Source of the DNA: an uncultured Mycoplasmatota bacterium
Lineage (GTDB): Bacteria > Bacillota_I > Bacilli_A > RF39 > UBA660
Assembly: GCA_900549285.1 (NCBI GenBank)
Contig: URNW01000002.1
Span: 24,704 to 88,703, forward strand
Direction of reading: 5' to 3'
Length of the DNA: 64,000 nt
How positions within the stretch are numbered: position 1 is the stretch's first letter; each line of letters starts with the position of its first letter. Both the position numbers and the translations under genes were made by a program. Below the pieces are notes generated by a model. It was not told where the DNA came from. It saw nothing but the letters and a program-made list of their open reading frames with translations, and did not search any database. Of the stretch, positions 25,931 through 34,143 are shown piece by piece.

Positions 25931-26389
25931 ATGAAAATTAGAGGATTTGAAATAGCAAAAGGTTATGAAGATAAGGATATTCATTTGCCAGTTAGAAAAA
26001 CAAAATATTCGGCTGCTTATGATGTTGAAGCTGCAGAAGATGTGGTTATTCCAATTTTTAAACCTGGAACTAAGCCTACATTAATTCCTACGGGATTAAA
26101 GGCTTATTGTCTTGAAGATGAATATTATATTCTTATTAGTCGTAGCAGTGGACCCAAGAAGGGACTTTTAATGAGTAATGGAATAGGTATTATTGATTGT
26201 GATTATTATGAAAATGAAGGAAATGATGGACATTTTTATTTTCAATATTATAATGTATCAGATCATGAAATTGTTATTCATAAGGGTGATGTTATTGGTC
26301 AGGTAATATTTCAAAAGTATTTATTAGTTGATCATGATCATAGTGAAAATATTCGTATTGGTGGTTTTGGTTCTACAGATAAAAAATAG
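25931..26389 (+). CDS. dut: dUTP diphosphatase (trimeric dUTPase family)
   Basis: 152 aa. Hydrolyses dUTP to dUMP and pyrophosphate. Motifs: 1 'SAAYDVEAA', 2 'SRSSGPKKG', 3 'GIIDCDYYENEGNDG', 5 'RIGGFGSTDK'. The 'DYYENEGN' variant is common in phage and low-GC Gram-positive dUTPases. ATG 25931 has AAGGTG 7 nt upstream. Single gene flanked by terminators. Confidence 0.92.
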   Translation: MKIRGFEIAKGYEDKDIHLPVRKTKYSAAYDVEAAEDVVIPIFKPGTKPTLIPTGLKAYCLEDEYYILISRSSGPKKGLLMSNGIGIIDCDYYENEGNDGHFYFQYYNVSDHEIVIHKGDVIGQVIFQKYLLVDHDHSENIRIGGFGSTDKK

Positions 26390-26416
26390 AAGAGCTCAAA
26401 TAAGTTCTTCTTTTAA
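26384..26416. terminator. Bidirectional terminator between dut and the cortex hydrolase
   Basis: AGAAGAGCT / AGTTCTTCT hairpin with A-run before and T-run after, between two convergent genes. Confidence 0.7.
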
Positions 26417-26835
26417 TATAACTCATTACATTCTCCACTTTTGGGGCGATAAAAGCAGTGGTTTTTATATTTACCAGCTAGTGGTTGATCATACCAAGTA
26501 CTGGTGCAATTTTTATTGTTTCCTGGTGCATAAAACCATAAAGAATGTGTAGCTGGATAGTAATACTCTCCTTTTAAAGTACGTTTGGCTAAATTTTTTT
26601 CTTCAGTTGTTGATGAAGCATAAAAAAGAGATGAGTTTGTTCCAACAAATTGGTTTGGCTGGTATATGGCATCTTCAATTGAATTAATATTTTTAAATGT
26701 ATAACAATCAGCAATAACACGATTTACTACTACATTTCCAACCATTAACATTCCTAGATTTCCTTCTGTTTGTGCTTCAGCACGCATAATTCTAGCTAAA
26801 AGGTCTAATTCTTTATTGGTATAATTTATTAACAT
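26413..26835 (-). CDS. Spore cortex-lytic hydrolase (CwlJ/SleB, Hydrolase_2 family)
   Basis: 140 aa, catalytic domain only, no signal peptide, as in CwlJ. 'LLARIMRAEAQTEGNLGMLMVGNVVVNRV' holds the catalytic glutamate of the family. 'NQFVGTNSS' and 'HSLWFYAP' are typical of the C-terminal half. In Bacillus these enzymes break cortex peptidoglycan on germination. A sigma-E-like -10 (CATATAAT on the minus strand, 26853-26860) lies just upstream of the AGGTG site, which fits mother-cell expression. Confidence 0.88.
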   Translation of the reverse strand: MLINYTNKELDLLARIMRAEAQTEGNLGMLMVGNVVVNRVIADCYTFKNINSIEDAIYQPNQFVGTNSSLFYASSTTEEKNLAKRTLKGEYYYPATHSLWFYAPGNNKNCTSTWYDQPLAGKYKNHCFYRPKSGECNELY

Positions 26836-26920
26836 ATAAGATCACCTAATTTATTATATGAAAATACTAGTAAATTGTAATAATTTATGATATAATTCTT
26901 TTATATATTGATTTAATTTT

Positions 26921-26994
26921 AGGGGATTAGTTAAATGGTATAATAGGAGTCTCCAAAACTTTAGTTGGGAGTTCGATTCTCTCATCCCCTGCCA
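26921..26994 (+). tRNA. trnW: tRNA-Trp (anticodon CCA)
   Basis: 74 nt with encoded CCA. Acceptor arms AGGGGAT/ATCCCCT pair, the anticodon loop is CTCCAAA (anticodon CCA), and the T-arm is GGGAG-TTCGATT-CTCTC. A TATAAT lies at 26891-26896. It borders the accessory genes downstream, a common integration spot, but I see no repeated 3' end of the tRNA further on. Confidence 0.95.
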
Positions 26995-27038
26995 GATGTG
27001 GATAATCTCCAAAAATATGGAGTAAACATATATAAAAG

Positions 27039-27068
27039 CACGGAAAACGTAGAGTTTATCCGTGTTTT
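27039..27068 (+). terminator. Terminator after tRNA-Trp
   Basis: CACGGA / TCCGTG hairpin followed by TTTT about 45 nt past the tRNA. Confidence 0.65.
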
Positions 27069-27095
27069 AGTTTGCTTGTAAATTTGGAGGTAAAA

Positions 27096-27275
27096 ATGAT
27101 AAAAAATTATGTAGAATTAAAAAGAAACGAAAAGTTTGAGAAAAAAATTAGAATTGCTTGTGATTTTCATAGTGCAAAATATGAGTTTACGCAAGGAAGA
27201 ATATTAAATGTAGATAAAGTAAATGTGAGTTTTATAGAACCACATAGATTTTTAATAAAATTAAATGGTAAATAG
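27096..27275 (+). CDS. Small unknown protein, possibly cut short by a stop codon
   Basis: 59 aa from ATG 27096, with a strong TTGGAGG site. I do not recognise it. Lysine-rich start, then 'SAKYEFTQGRILNVDKVNVSFIEPHRFLIKLNGK'. After the TAG at 27273-27275 the same frame stays open for 23 more codons to a second TAG (27345-27347) and reads like coding sequence ('LGLYLKEDIAFNSQKLEVSL'). So this may be a nonsense-interrupted gene of about 83 codons, or read-through occurs. It precedes the fic gene and could in principle be its partner, but nothing shows that. Confidence 0.5.
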   Translation: MIKNYVELKRNEKFEKKIRIACDFHSAKYEFTQGRILNVDKVNVSFIEPHRFLIKLNGK

Positions 27276-27361
27276 ATATTGGGATTATATCTTAAAGAAG
27301 ATATTGCATTTAATTCTCAAAAATTAGAAGTGTCTTTATATCCTTAGTTCTTGCTCGTATA

Positions 27362-27390
27362 TTGTAAAATCGTCGATTTTATGCTAAAAT
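27362..27390 (+). promoter_or_regulatory. fic promoter with palindromic operator in the spacer
   Basis: TTGTAA (27362-27367), 17-bp spacer, TAAAAT (27385-27390). The perfect palindrome TAAAATCG-T-CGATTTTA (27365-27381) fills the spacer, so a bound repressor would block RNA polymerase. The regulator is unknown. Confidence 0.6.
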
Positions 27391-27438
27391 AAAGATGTAT
27401 AAAAATAATGAAAGTATTTGTGAAAAGCGGTGAAATTT

Positions 27439-27975
27439 ATGAATGAAATAGATAAAAAAAGTTTAGAAAATGCCAAAAAATTATTTTCAAGTGGAGATAT
27501 TAACCACATTGAAATTGGAACAACAAAAGGATTACAACAAATTCATAAATATTTATTTGATGGTTTGTATGATTTTGCTGGTAAAATTAGAAAAGAAAAT
27601 ATTTCTAAAGGTAATTTTAGATTTGGTAATTCTCTTTATTTAAAAGAAATGCTAAAGAAAATTGAAACAATGAGTGAAAAAACTTTAAATGAAATCATAG
27701 ATAAGTATGTTGAAATGAATATCGCTCATCCATTTTTAGAGGGAAATGGTAGAAGTACAAGAATTTGGTTAGATTTAATATTAAAGAAAAATTTAAATAA
27801 AATTGTCAATTGGGAAAATATAGATAAAAAACTTTATTTACAAGCTATGGAAAGAAGTCCAGTTAACACATTAGAAATTAAAACTTTAATAGAAAATAAT
27901 TTAACAGATGATCTGAGTTTAGAAAGCGTTTTTAAAGGGATTGAAACATCTTACTACTATGAAACTAATGATTAA
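27439..27975 (+). CDS. Fic-family protein adenylyltransferase, class III-like
   Basis: 178 aa. Fic enzymes transfer AMP from ATP to target-protein hydroxyls (often DNA gyrase/topo IV subunits in bacteria). The catalytic motif 'HPFLEGNGRSTR' is intact (HPFx(E/D)GNGR), with the flap 'GNFRFGNSLYL' before it. The C-terminal 'GIETSYYYET' matches the autoinhibitory (S/T)xxxE(G/N) helix of class III Fic proteins (as in Neisseria Fic), except that the last position is T instead of G/N. So it is probably self-inhibited and needs no separate antitoxin. ATG 27439 follows GGTG. Accessory gene downstream of tRNA-Trp. Confidence 0.88.
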   Translation: MNEIDKKSLENAKKLFSSGDINHIEIGTTKGLQQIHKYLFDGLYDFAGKIRKENISKGNFRFGNSLYLKEMLKKIETMSEKTLNEIIDKYVEMNIAHPFLEGNGRSTRIWLDLILKKNLNKIVNWENIDKKLYLQAMERSPVNTLEIKTLIENNLTDDLSLESVFKGIETSYYYETND

Positions 27976-28288
27976 AAATTATAAAACAAAAAGTTTGTAA
28001 TCTTTTAAGTCATGGTGTTATAATGTAAATAAACTCCTAATATTGAAGTTTTTAATATAAAGTGAGAAAGCTTGAAAGAATAGCTATTTATAGTTTAGTA
28101 AAAGTAGATGAAAATCTTAATATTAGTTAAACCTCTTATGTAATTTGCAACTATTATTTTATAAAATGTGAAATGTAAAAAATATTTGATTATTTGGTTA
28201 AATATTTTATTATATCGAGAAAAGCTATAAATTAGTAGTTAATAATATTTATAGAATATGTATTAAAACTAAAATTGGAGTAGTGGTT
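27976..28288. other. Intergenic stretch without recognised elements
   Basis: About 310 bp of AT-rich DNA between fic and the next unknown gene. I find no gene, no clear hairpin terminator and no convincing promoter pair. Confidence 0.5.
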
Positions 28289-28885
28289 ATGAGTAGGGAA
28301 GAATTTTTAACTAAATATTGGAGATATTATTTAAATATTGAAAATAGCGTTATTGATTTAGAAAAGTATATTACTTTTGATAAAAGAAATTATTCTTGCT
28401 TTTCTGATGAATTTATTAAAGTAATTCAAGTCATTTGTTCAGAAATAGATGTAATAGCAAAACTAATAACTTCCAAAGATAATATGGATGGGTATAAGAA
28501 ATTTTTAATAAATGATGATAAATATAACAAAATAAAAGAAAGCAAAACAGAACTACAATTTCATAAGGCAATAGTACTATCACCATTTGAATTTATAGAT
28601 CTAGTTGCAGGATTGAATTGGTGGGGAGATTATAATAAAATTAAACACAATAGACAAAAGGATGATAATTTTACTAAGGCGAACTTGTATAATGTGTTAA
28701 CATCTCTAGCTGCACTATATTTTTTAGAATGTTTTTACTATCACAATAACTATTTTGATGCTGAAAATAGAAATAATGATTCTATGCCTAGACCAAAATC
28801 AAAATTGTTTAATTCAATTAGTAATATTAAAGATAATGTTGTTGAAAGCCTAGAAGGTATTGTATATGCTGAATGGGATGATTAA
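28289..28885 (+). CDS. Unknown accessory protein
   Basis: 198 aa, soluble, mixed charge, many aromatic residues. I do not recognise the family. It has alpha-helical character and a 'LNWWGDYNKIKHNRQKDDN' segment that resembles the 'KxxH/RxxxxH' helix end of HEPN-like domains, but the match is weak. ATG 28289 is preferred over GTG 28283 because of TTGGAG 8 nt upstream. It stands alone between two gene-free stretches, next to fic, in a small accessory island. Confidence 0.75.
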   Translation: MSREEFLTKYWRYYLNIENSVIDLEKYITFDKRNYSCFSDEFIKVIQVICSEIDVIAKLITSKDNMDGYKKFLINDDKYNKIKESKTELQFHKAIVLSPFEFIDLVAGLNWWGDYNKIKHNRQKDDNFTKANLYNVLTSLAALYFLECFYYHNNYFDAENRNNDSMPRPKSKLFNSISNIKDNVVESLEGIVYAEWDD

Positions 28886-29192
28886 TTGTGAAAAAACTTT
28901 ATTGAAATAAAATTATAATTTTGGTAAGTATAACTAAAAATTTGGACACTTTTCAAGAGTGATATCTTTTGATATTATTGTAGAATTTAAGAAAATAAGT
29001 ATATATCTGTATGAATGTTGTAATTTGTAAGATGTTTAAGAAGAATTTAAAAAATTTATAAGAATATCATTATGTAAATAAAATTAATGATATTTTTTTT
29101 ATATAAAGAAATTTTATTTTAAATTATATTTTTAATTACTGTGTCTTTCGTAATGTTTAAAAATAAAAAGAGGAAATTTCATAGTATTTCCT
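28886..29192. other. Intergenic stretch, mostly featureless
   Basis: About 300 bp, AT-rich. Apart from the terminator at its right end I see no gene or clear regulatory motif. Confidence 0.5.
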
Positions 29193-29196
29193 CTAA
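29166..29196 (-). terminator. Terminator after htrA
   Basis: GAGGAAAT / ATTTCCTC hairpin overlapping the htrA stop; A/T runs on both sides make it active leftward. Confidence 0.75.
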
Positions 29197-30296
29197 TTTG
29201 TTAACGTAATTTTAAGTTCTTTTTCTTTACCATCTCTAATAATAGTAAGTTTCATTTCATCTCCTACTTTATGCTTATATAAATAATATCTTAAATAAGC
29301 ATTAGATGCTATATCATTGCCATCAACTTTAATGATTATATCTCCTACTTTTAATCCTGCTTCTTTGGCTGGACTGTTTTCCTCAAAGTCAGTTACAATT
29401 ACACCACTGGTTACATTTGCTTTTCTTATTATTTCATAGTATTCTCTTGACATATATGCATTGCTTACATCTAGCATATATACGCCTAAAGTAGGTCTTT
29501 CTACTGTTTTGCCACTGATTAATTGTTCAGCATAATTAATAGCTGTTTCAATTGGTATAGCAAATCCCATTCCTTCAATTGCTTCGTTTGCTAGTTTAAT
29601 TGATGTGATTCCAATTACTTCTCCATTGGCATTAGAAAGTGGACCTCCACTATTTCCATTATTAATTGCTGCATCTGTTTGAAGAGTATTTACAATCATT
29701 GGTGTTTTAGTATTTCCACTGGTTAATTCTACTTCTACTAAACGATCTTTTCCACTTACAATTCCTCTTGTTACACTCCAAGAATAAGCACTATCAATCG
29801 GAGCTCCAATAGCAAATACTGTATCTCCTAGTTTTGCATCTTCACTGCTACCTATTTCCGCAACAGAAATAATATATTCTTCATCAACAGATAATACGGC
29901 AATATCTGAGTAGACATCACTTCCGACAATTTCAGCTTTTACTACTTGTTCATTTGTGAATTTAACATAAACATCATCTGCACTATCAATTACGTGATTA
30001 TTTGTTAAAATATAAGCTTTTTTGTTTTCAGTTTTATATACAAAACCTGTTCCTGATGAGTAGGCTTTTCCCTCTATATAAGTGTTTACAACTACTACGG
30101 AATCATATACCTTTTCAACTGCATCTGCTATTCCTTCATCCGTTATTGTAACATCTTTTTCTACTTTAGTAATTGTCTCACCAATTACATTCGGAAAAAA
30201 GTAGAAGATTCCATAAAGGGTTAGCATTCCTAATAAAAATACGATTATTAATATTATTCCATTTCTTAATGTTGTGTTTTTTTTCTTTTCAACCAT
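29193..30296 (-). CDS. htrA: HtrA/DegP-family trypsin-like serine protease with PDZ domain
   Basis: 367-aa membrane-anchored protease for misfolded envelope proteins. One N-terminal helix (about 12-32), protease domain with catalytic His in 'TNNHVID', Asp in 'YSDIAVLSVD' and Ser in 'NNGNSGGPLSN', then one PDZ domain ('SPAKEAGLKVGDIIIKVDGNDI'). The ATG follows AAGGATGG and is 1 nt past the stop of the Abi-family gene, so the two are co-transcribed. Confidence 0.95.
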   Translation of the reverse strand: MVEKKKNTTLRNGIILIIVFLLGMLTLYGIFYFFPNVIGETITKVEKDVTITDEGIADAVEKVYDSVVVVNTYIEGKAYSSGTGFVYKTENKKAYILTNNHVIDSADDVYVKFTNEQVVKAEIVGSDVYSDIAVLSVDEEYIISVAEIGSSEDAKLGDTVFAIGAPIDSAYSWSVTRGIVSGKDRLVEVELTSGNTKTPMIVNTLQTDAAINNGNSGGPLSNANGEVIGITSIKLANEAIEGMGFAIPIETAINYAEQLISGKTVERPTLGVYMLDVSNAYMSREYYEIIRKANVTSGVIVTDFEENSPAKEAGLKVGDIIIKVDGNDIASNAYLRYYLYKHKVGDEMKLTIIRDGKEKELKITLTN

Positions 30297-30297
30297 T

Positions 30298-31227
30298 TTA
30301 ATCCATCCTTACTATATCTTTATAATTTTTGGGAAATCCCATTCGATCTAATACTTTATCTATATTTATTGTGTGAAGTCTTCCTGATAAATAATCAATT
30401 TCATAAGATATTTCATTTAACATATTATGAAAATTATCATTTCTAAGTAGTCTTTTTAGAATAATTATTAAAGCAAATAAATCATTAATACCATATATAT
30501 ATTCTCCATTTGTTTTCGGAATATTTAATAAATTATGATATTTTGTAATAGGAATCTCTTTTTGGGTTTTATGCTCGTAACATATGTCTTCATGTGCACA
30601 TAAATTACGGTAATTTGCAATAATTGGTAAATATATTAGCAAACTTTCTACATCAACATGAAATAAATTTGCAATTTGTTCTTGATCTTCTGGTTTTAAG
30701 ATTGTATATAGTTCACCAACTATTCCAAATGATAGAACTTTTACAACAACCCATAAAGGAATATAGCCATAGTTGCTTTGATAATGCTTTGTTGCAGTAT
30801 GTTCTCTGCCATTTACAATGATTTGTCTTTTTACTTTTTTTACTAAATCTTGTACTTGTCTTGTTCTTTTGGGATCTGTTGTAAAATTGTTAGGATTTAA
30901 ATATTTTTTTTCTTTAAATCCATATTTTCGGGATAACTCATATGAAAGTATACTTTTTATGTTATTTTCTAAAATTAAAATATTTTTAAATAAAATATTT
31001 CTTAGTTGTCTATCAAAATAAAATAAAGCGTATATTTCTCTAAAGTTAGTTCCATTTATAAAAGTTTTGTCTTTGCTAGATTTATAAAATAAATAACGAT
31101 AACCATTTAGAAAAAAATAATTTTCTCTTAAAAGAATGTTCTTGGTGTATTCTTCATCATCAATAATTAAATTTTTGTTGCGAAGAATCTTTATTTGTTC
31201 ATCTAGTGTTTTAAATATTTTTTCCAT
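30298..31227 (-). CDS. Abi-family (AbiD/AbiF-like, HEPN) abortive-infection protein
   Basis: 309 aa. The Abi_2 family layout is visible: 'DEQIKILRNKNLIIDDEEYTKNILLRENYFFLNGYR' at the N-terminus, 'FDRQLRNILFKNILILENNIKS' and the RNase-type HEPN motif 'RNLCAH' (R-x4-H) near residue 220. Members act as phage-defence effectors or in toxin-antitoxin-like pairs (RNA cleavage inferred from the motif). ATG 31227 follows AGGTG. Unusual partner: it forms an operon with the housekeeping protease htrA. Confidence 0.88.
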   Translation of the reverse strand: MEKIFKTLDEQIKILRNKNLIIDDEEYTKNILLRENYFFLNGYRYLFYKSSKDKTFINGTNFREIYALFYFDRQLRNILFKNILILENNIKSILSYELSRKYGFKEKKYLNPNNFTTDPKRTRQVQDLVKKVKRQIIVNGREHTATKHYQSNYGYIPLWVVVKVLSFGIVGELYTILKPEDQEQIANLFHVDVESLLIYLPIIANYRNLCAHEDICYEHKTQKEIPITKYHNLLNIPKTNGEYIYGINDLFALIIILKRLLRNDNFHNMLNEISYEIDYLSGRLHTINIDKVLDRMGFPKNYKDIVRMD

Positions 31228-31361
31228 ATGATTCACCTATTATAAATTATATCACAAAGAACAACTATATTGTAAAAAAAAAACTTGTTACTAATGTTAA
31301 TATTTCGTGAAAATTTGGTGAAGTTTAGTTTTTGTGTTATAATTAATTCAGGGGAGATGCT

Positions 31362-32306
31362 ATGCCTGCTACATATACTCATCATCTTTTTACAAAAGAT
31401 GTTTATAAATCTTTAGATATTCAGATCCAAAATAAACTGGATTATAATTTATTTTTACTTTTTGGAAAGAGTTTTGATGCTTTATTCTTTTATAAAAGTC
31501 ATTTAGGTTCTTTTGCTCATCAAAATCATGCTAATTTATATTTTCAAAATATTATAAAGTATATAAGACAGTATCAATTAAATCAAAATCCTCAAGTATT
31601 AGCCTATTTATATGGTTCAATATGTCATTATGTTTTAGATAGTACGGTTCATCCTTTTATTTATTACTATGGAGGAAAGTATGACAAAAATGATAAGAAA
31701 GCAAAGAAATATTTAGGAAAACATGATTATATAGAAAGTATGATTGATGCTATTTTAGCTAAGGAAAGAATGATGAAGCCTATTTATAAGTGCCATATTG
31801 GAAAAGATATTTTTCCTCGTCTTACTTTTTCTAGTGATTTGAAGAAGATAATTGACTTTGTTTATGATGATACTTTTAAAGTAAAATCAGGTAGTAAAAT
31901 TTATATTAGAAGCTATAAAAATTATCGTTTTATTTTTAAACATGGTATGCTTTCTAGGTGGGGAATCAAAAAGTTATTTTATATTTTAATTGATTGGTTT
32001 CATTTTTTACCTATAAAATTGCAAAATTTTTGCTATTATATTCCTAAATTAGATGTTCAAGTGTTAAATTTAGACCATAAAAAATGGGTTTATCCTGTTG
32101 ATAAAAAAATTAGTTATCATTATTCTTTTTATGATTTATATGATGTAGCTATTGTAAAAGCTATAAAGTTAATTACGTTACTAGATCAATCTATTGATAA
32201 GGATGAAAAAACGATTCGCAAAGCTTTAAAAGAAGTTGGCAATCTTCATTATGGAACTGGAGTAAATGAAAATAGGTCGGTTACTATGAAATATTTTGCT
32301 AATTAA
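31362..32306 (+). CDS. Zinc-dependent phospholipase C-like protein
   Basis: 314 aa. 'MPATYTHHLFTKDVY' and a set of spaced histidines ('FAHQNHANLY', 'YLYGSICHYVLDSTVHPFIYYY', 'KHDYIES') match the zinc-dependent phospholipase C/S1-P1-like fold, common as uncharacterised intracellular members in low-GC Gram-positives. No signal peptide, so a secreted lecithinase role is unlikely. GGGGAG precedes the ATG. It converges with cwlD and overlaps it by 8 nt. Confidence 0.8.
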   Translation: MPATYTHHLFTKDVYKSLDIQIQNKLDYNLFLLFGKSFDALFFYKSHLGSFAHQNHANLYFQNIIKYIRQYQLNQNPQVLAYLYGSICHYVLDSTVHPFIYYYGGKYDKNDKKAKKYLGKHDYIESMIDAILAKERMMKPIYKCHIGKDIFPRLTFSSDLKKIIDFVYDDTFKVKSGSKIYIRSYKNYRFIFKHGMLSRWGIKKLFYILIDWFHFLPIKLQNFCYYIPKLDVQVLNLDHKKWVYPVDKKISYHYSFYDLYDVAIVKAIKLITLLDQSIDKDEKTIRKALKEVGNLHYGTGVNENRSVTMKYFAN

Positions 32307-32952
32307 AGTAATTTATGATGGCATCTTTTATTAGAGATGCTATTTTTTGTTGATATTCTTCTGTAACTAATTTCTTTTTTTCTTCATTATTTGATAAGAA
32401 ACCACATTCAATTAATACTCCTGGTATAGTAAGTTTATTATACATGTATGTTTTTTTAGGAATTTCTTTAATTTGCCTATTCGTGTTTAATTTGTTGTTT
32501 AAAGTTGTTTGGATCATAGTAGCTAAATTTTTTGTTTCTTCTTTCGCATAAAATATTTGGGGACCGTAATAAGCATCATTGGTTAAATAATTTAAATGAA
32601 TAGATAAATAAATTGTTGCTTTACTATTATTAATTAACTTAATTCGATTATCAAAATCACTTTTTTTACGCCATCTTGCATTTGGTTTGGATAAATCATA
32701 GTCGTCATCTCTCGTCATTATAACTGTAGCTCCTGATTGGGATAGTTCAATTTCTAAGGCTTTACTAATTTTCAGGTTAATATCTTTTTCATAAATAGAT
32801 TCACTAATAGTTCCTGGATCTTTTCCGCCATGTCCTGGATCTATAATAATTATCTTCCCACTTAAAGGCATCAACGCATTTACTTTAGTGTTGATAAAAA
32901 GTGCAGATAAAAGAAGAAGTATTAATGTTAATATTTTTATTTTTGTTTTCAT
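32299..32952 (-). CDS. cwlD: Germination-specific N-acetylmuramoyl-L-alanine amidase CwlD
   Basis: 217 aa. Signal-anchor 'IKILTLILLLLSALFINTKVNA', then the amidase_3 fold: 'IIIDPGHGGKDPGT', 'EKDINLKISKAL', 'LSIHLN' and 'LIECGFLSN'. CwlD makes muramic-delta-lactam in spore cortex together with PdaA. No ribosome binding site is seen; TATAAT lies only about 6 nt upstream of the ATG, so translation may be leaderless. Confidence 0.9.
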   Translation of the reverse strand: MKTKIKILTLILLLLSALFINTKVNALMPLSGKIIIIDPGHGGKDPGTISESIYEKDINLKISKALEIELSQSGATVIMTRDDDYDLSKPNARWRKKSDFDNRIKLINNSKATIYLSIHLNYLTNDAYYGPQIFYAKEETKNLATMIQTTLNNKLNTNRQIKEIPKKTYMYNKLTIPGVLIECGFLSNNEEKKKLVTEEYQQKIASLIKDAIINYFN

Positions 32953-32959
32953 ATTAAAT

Positions 32960-32986
32960 TATATAATAAAATAGCTTTAGCTATTC
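32960..32986 (-). terminator. Hairpin terminator after the 32977-33975 gene
   Basis: AATAGCT / AGCTATT hairpin followed on the minus strand by a T-rich run. It spans the stop of the membrane-protein gene and lies just upstream of cwlD. Confidence 0.65.
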
Positions 32987-33975
32987 TTTAAAATTTGATT
33001 TATTTCACTTTCATTTCTTTTGTTGTATCCAATTAGTATTTTTTCGCTTTTATTACTTACTATTGTCATTATTTCTTTTAAAGTAGAATCAGTTTTTCTC
33101 GATAATCCGTCTGTTGCTACAATGTTATATTTTTTACCAGTATTATCCATTACAAATATTTGTTTTGATGTAGTGATTCCATATTGTTTTGTTTTGTATT
33201 CATAAATCCAAATTAAATTATTTTGATTTATTATTTTTAATGTTTTATTGAAACTTATGATATAGTTTTTAGTAAGTATTAAATGAAGTGTTTCATAATA
33301 TTTTGTATTTTTATCATTTATTTCTTTTTCTAGTGTTTGCATTTCTTTTTCAGTTAATGTTGCTAATACTTTTTTATTTTTAATCATTTTTATTAGATAT
33401 AAGACTAAGAATGCACATGCGATAGCAAAAGGTATTATACTAAGATAAAAAAATGCTGAGTGCTCTTTTGTTAATGAAACGTTTGTTAGATATACTTCTC
33501 CAAAATAACTATTAAAATCTTTTATTTCTATTGTATCCTCTTCATCTAATCCTTTATTATATACTTTTATGGCTATATCTTTTAAAGAACTAGAAATAGC
33601 TGCTGTCGTTCCATAAATGGTTATTGGCTTTTCTTCTATATTTTCTTTATTTAGTTTAGCATATATTTCATCACTTAGATAAGCAATATAATAGTAATTT
33701 CCGTCAAATACAATATAAAAAGCACTATGATCTTCATTTTGATATTTAGCAATAGAATATGGGGCTTTTACAATTTTTAAATAGGCATTTATATTTTCTT
33801 CATTATTTTTATTTTCAATTATATCATTTAAGTAGTAGTATTGATAATTTTTCTCATTATTTTCATAAATACCATAGCCAATAAATAATAATCCTAATGA
33901 TATAAAAATTAAAGTTATATATATATAATTATTTATTTTTTTTAATTCTTTTTTTAAAAGGTTATTTTTTTTCAT
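32977..33975 (-). CDS. Unknown two-helix membrane protein
   Basis: 332 aa. Transmembrane helices at about residues 18-38 and 175-197 enclose an outside domain of about 135 residues. The cytoplasmic tail of about 130 residues ends in a segment ('SRKTDSTLKEIMTIVSNKSEKILIGYNKRNESEI') that looks like a folded domain. Not recognised by name. AAGGAG precedes ATG 33975. Next to cwlD, with no clear functional link. Confidence 0.75.
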   Translation of the reverse strand: MKKNNLLKKELKKINNYIYITLIFISLGLLFIGYGIYENNEKNYQYYYLNDIIENKNNEENINAYLKIVKAPYSIAKYQNEDHSAFYIVFDGNYYYIAYLSDEIYAKLNKENIEEKPITIYGTTAAISSSLKDIAIKVYNKGLDEEDTIEIKDFNSYFGEVYLTNVSLTKEHSAFFYLSIIPFAIACAFLVLYLIKMIKNKKVLATLTEKEMQTLEKEINDKNTKYYETLHLILTKNYIISFNKTLKIINQNNLIWIYEYKTKQYGITTSKQIFVMDNTGKKYNIVATDGLSRKTDSTLKEIMTIVSNKSEKILIGYNKRNESEINQILKNS

Positions 33976-34054
33976 ATATTTTCTCCTTTTTATGATATAT
34001 ATTATCATATATTTGAATATTTGACAAATACAGCTTTAAAAGGAATTTTTAAGA

Positions 34055-34116
34055 TTGATTTCTAATATAAAAATATGCTAAAATTATATCGGATATAATT
34101 ATGTTATATATAACAT
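34055..34116 (+). promoter_or_regulatory. Promoter and palindromic operator of the small XRE regulator
   Basis: TTGATT (34055-34060), 18-bp spacer, TAAAAT (34079-34084). Just downstream is the perfect 16-bp palindrome ATGTTATATATAACAT (34101-34116), a likely operator for autoregulation of the next gene. Confidence 0.55.
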
Positions 34117-34143
34117 GAGATTTTAAAAATGAAAGGAGATCTT

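Noticed and set aside
26328..26552. Rightward frame across the dut end and the cortex hydrolase
   Set aside because: Antisense shadow of the CwlJ/SleB-like gene; runs through a bidirectional terminator.
26994..27010. TGTGGATAA just after tRNA-Trp as a DnaA box
   Set aside because: A single match to a 9-mer far from oriC is not evidence of function, although it fits the consensus.
30326..30345. TTTTTGGGAAATCCCA as a further Noc-like site
   Set aside because: The left half does not match; only the GGGAAAT half is present. Same for 52351 and 53378.
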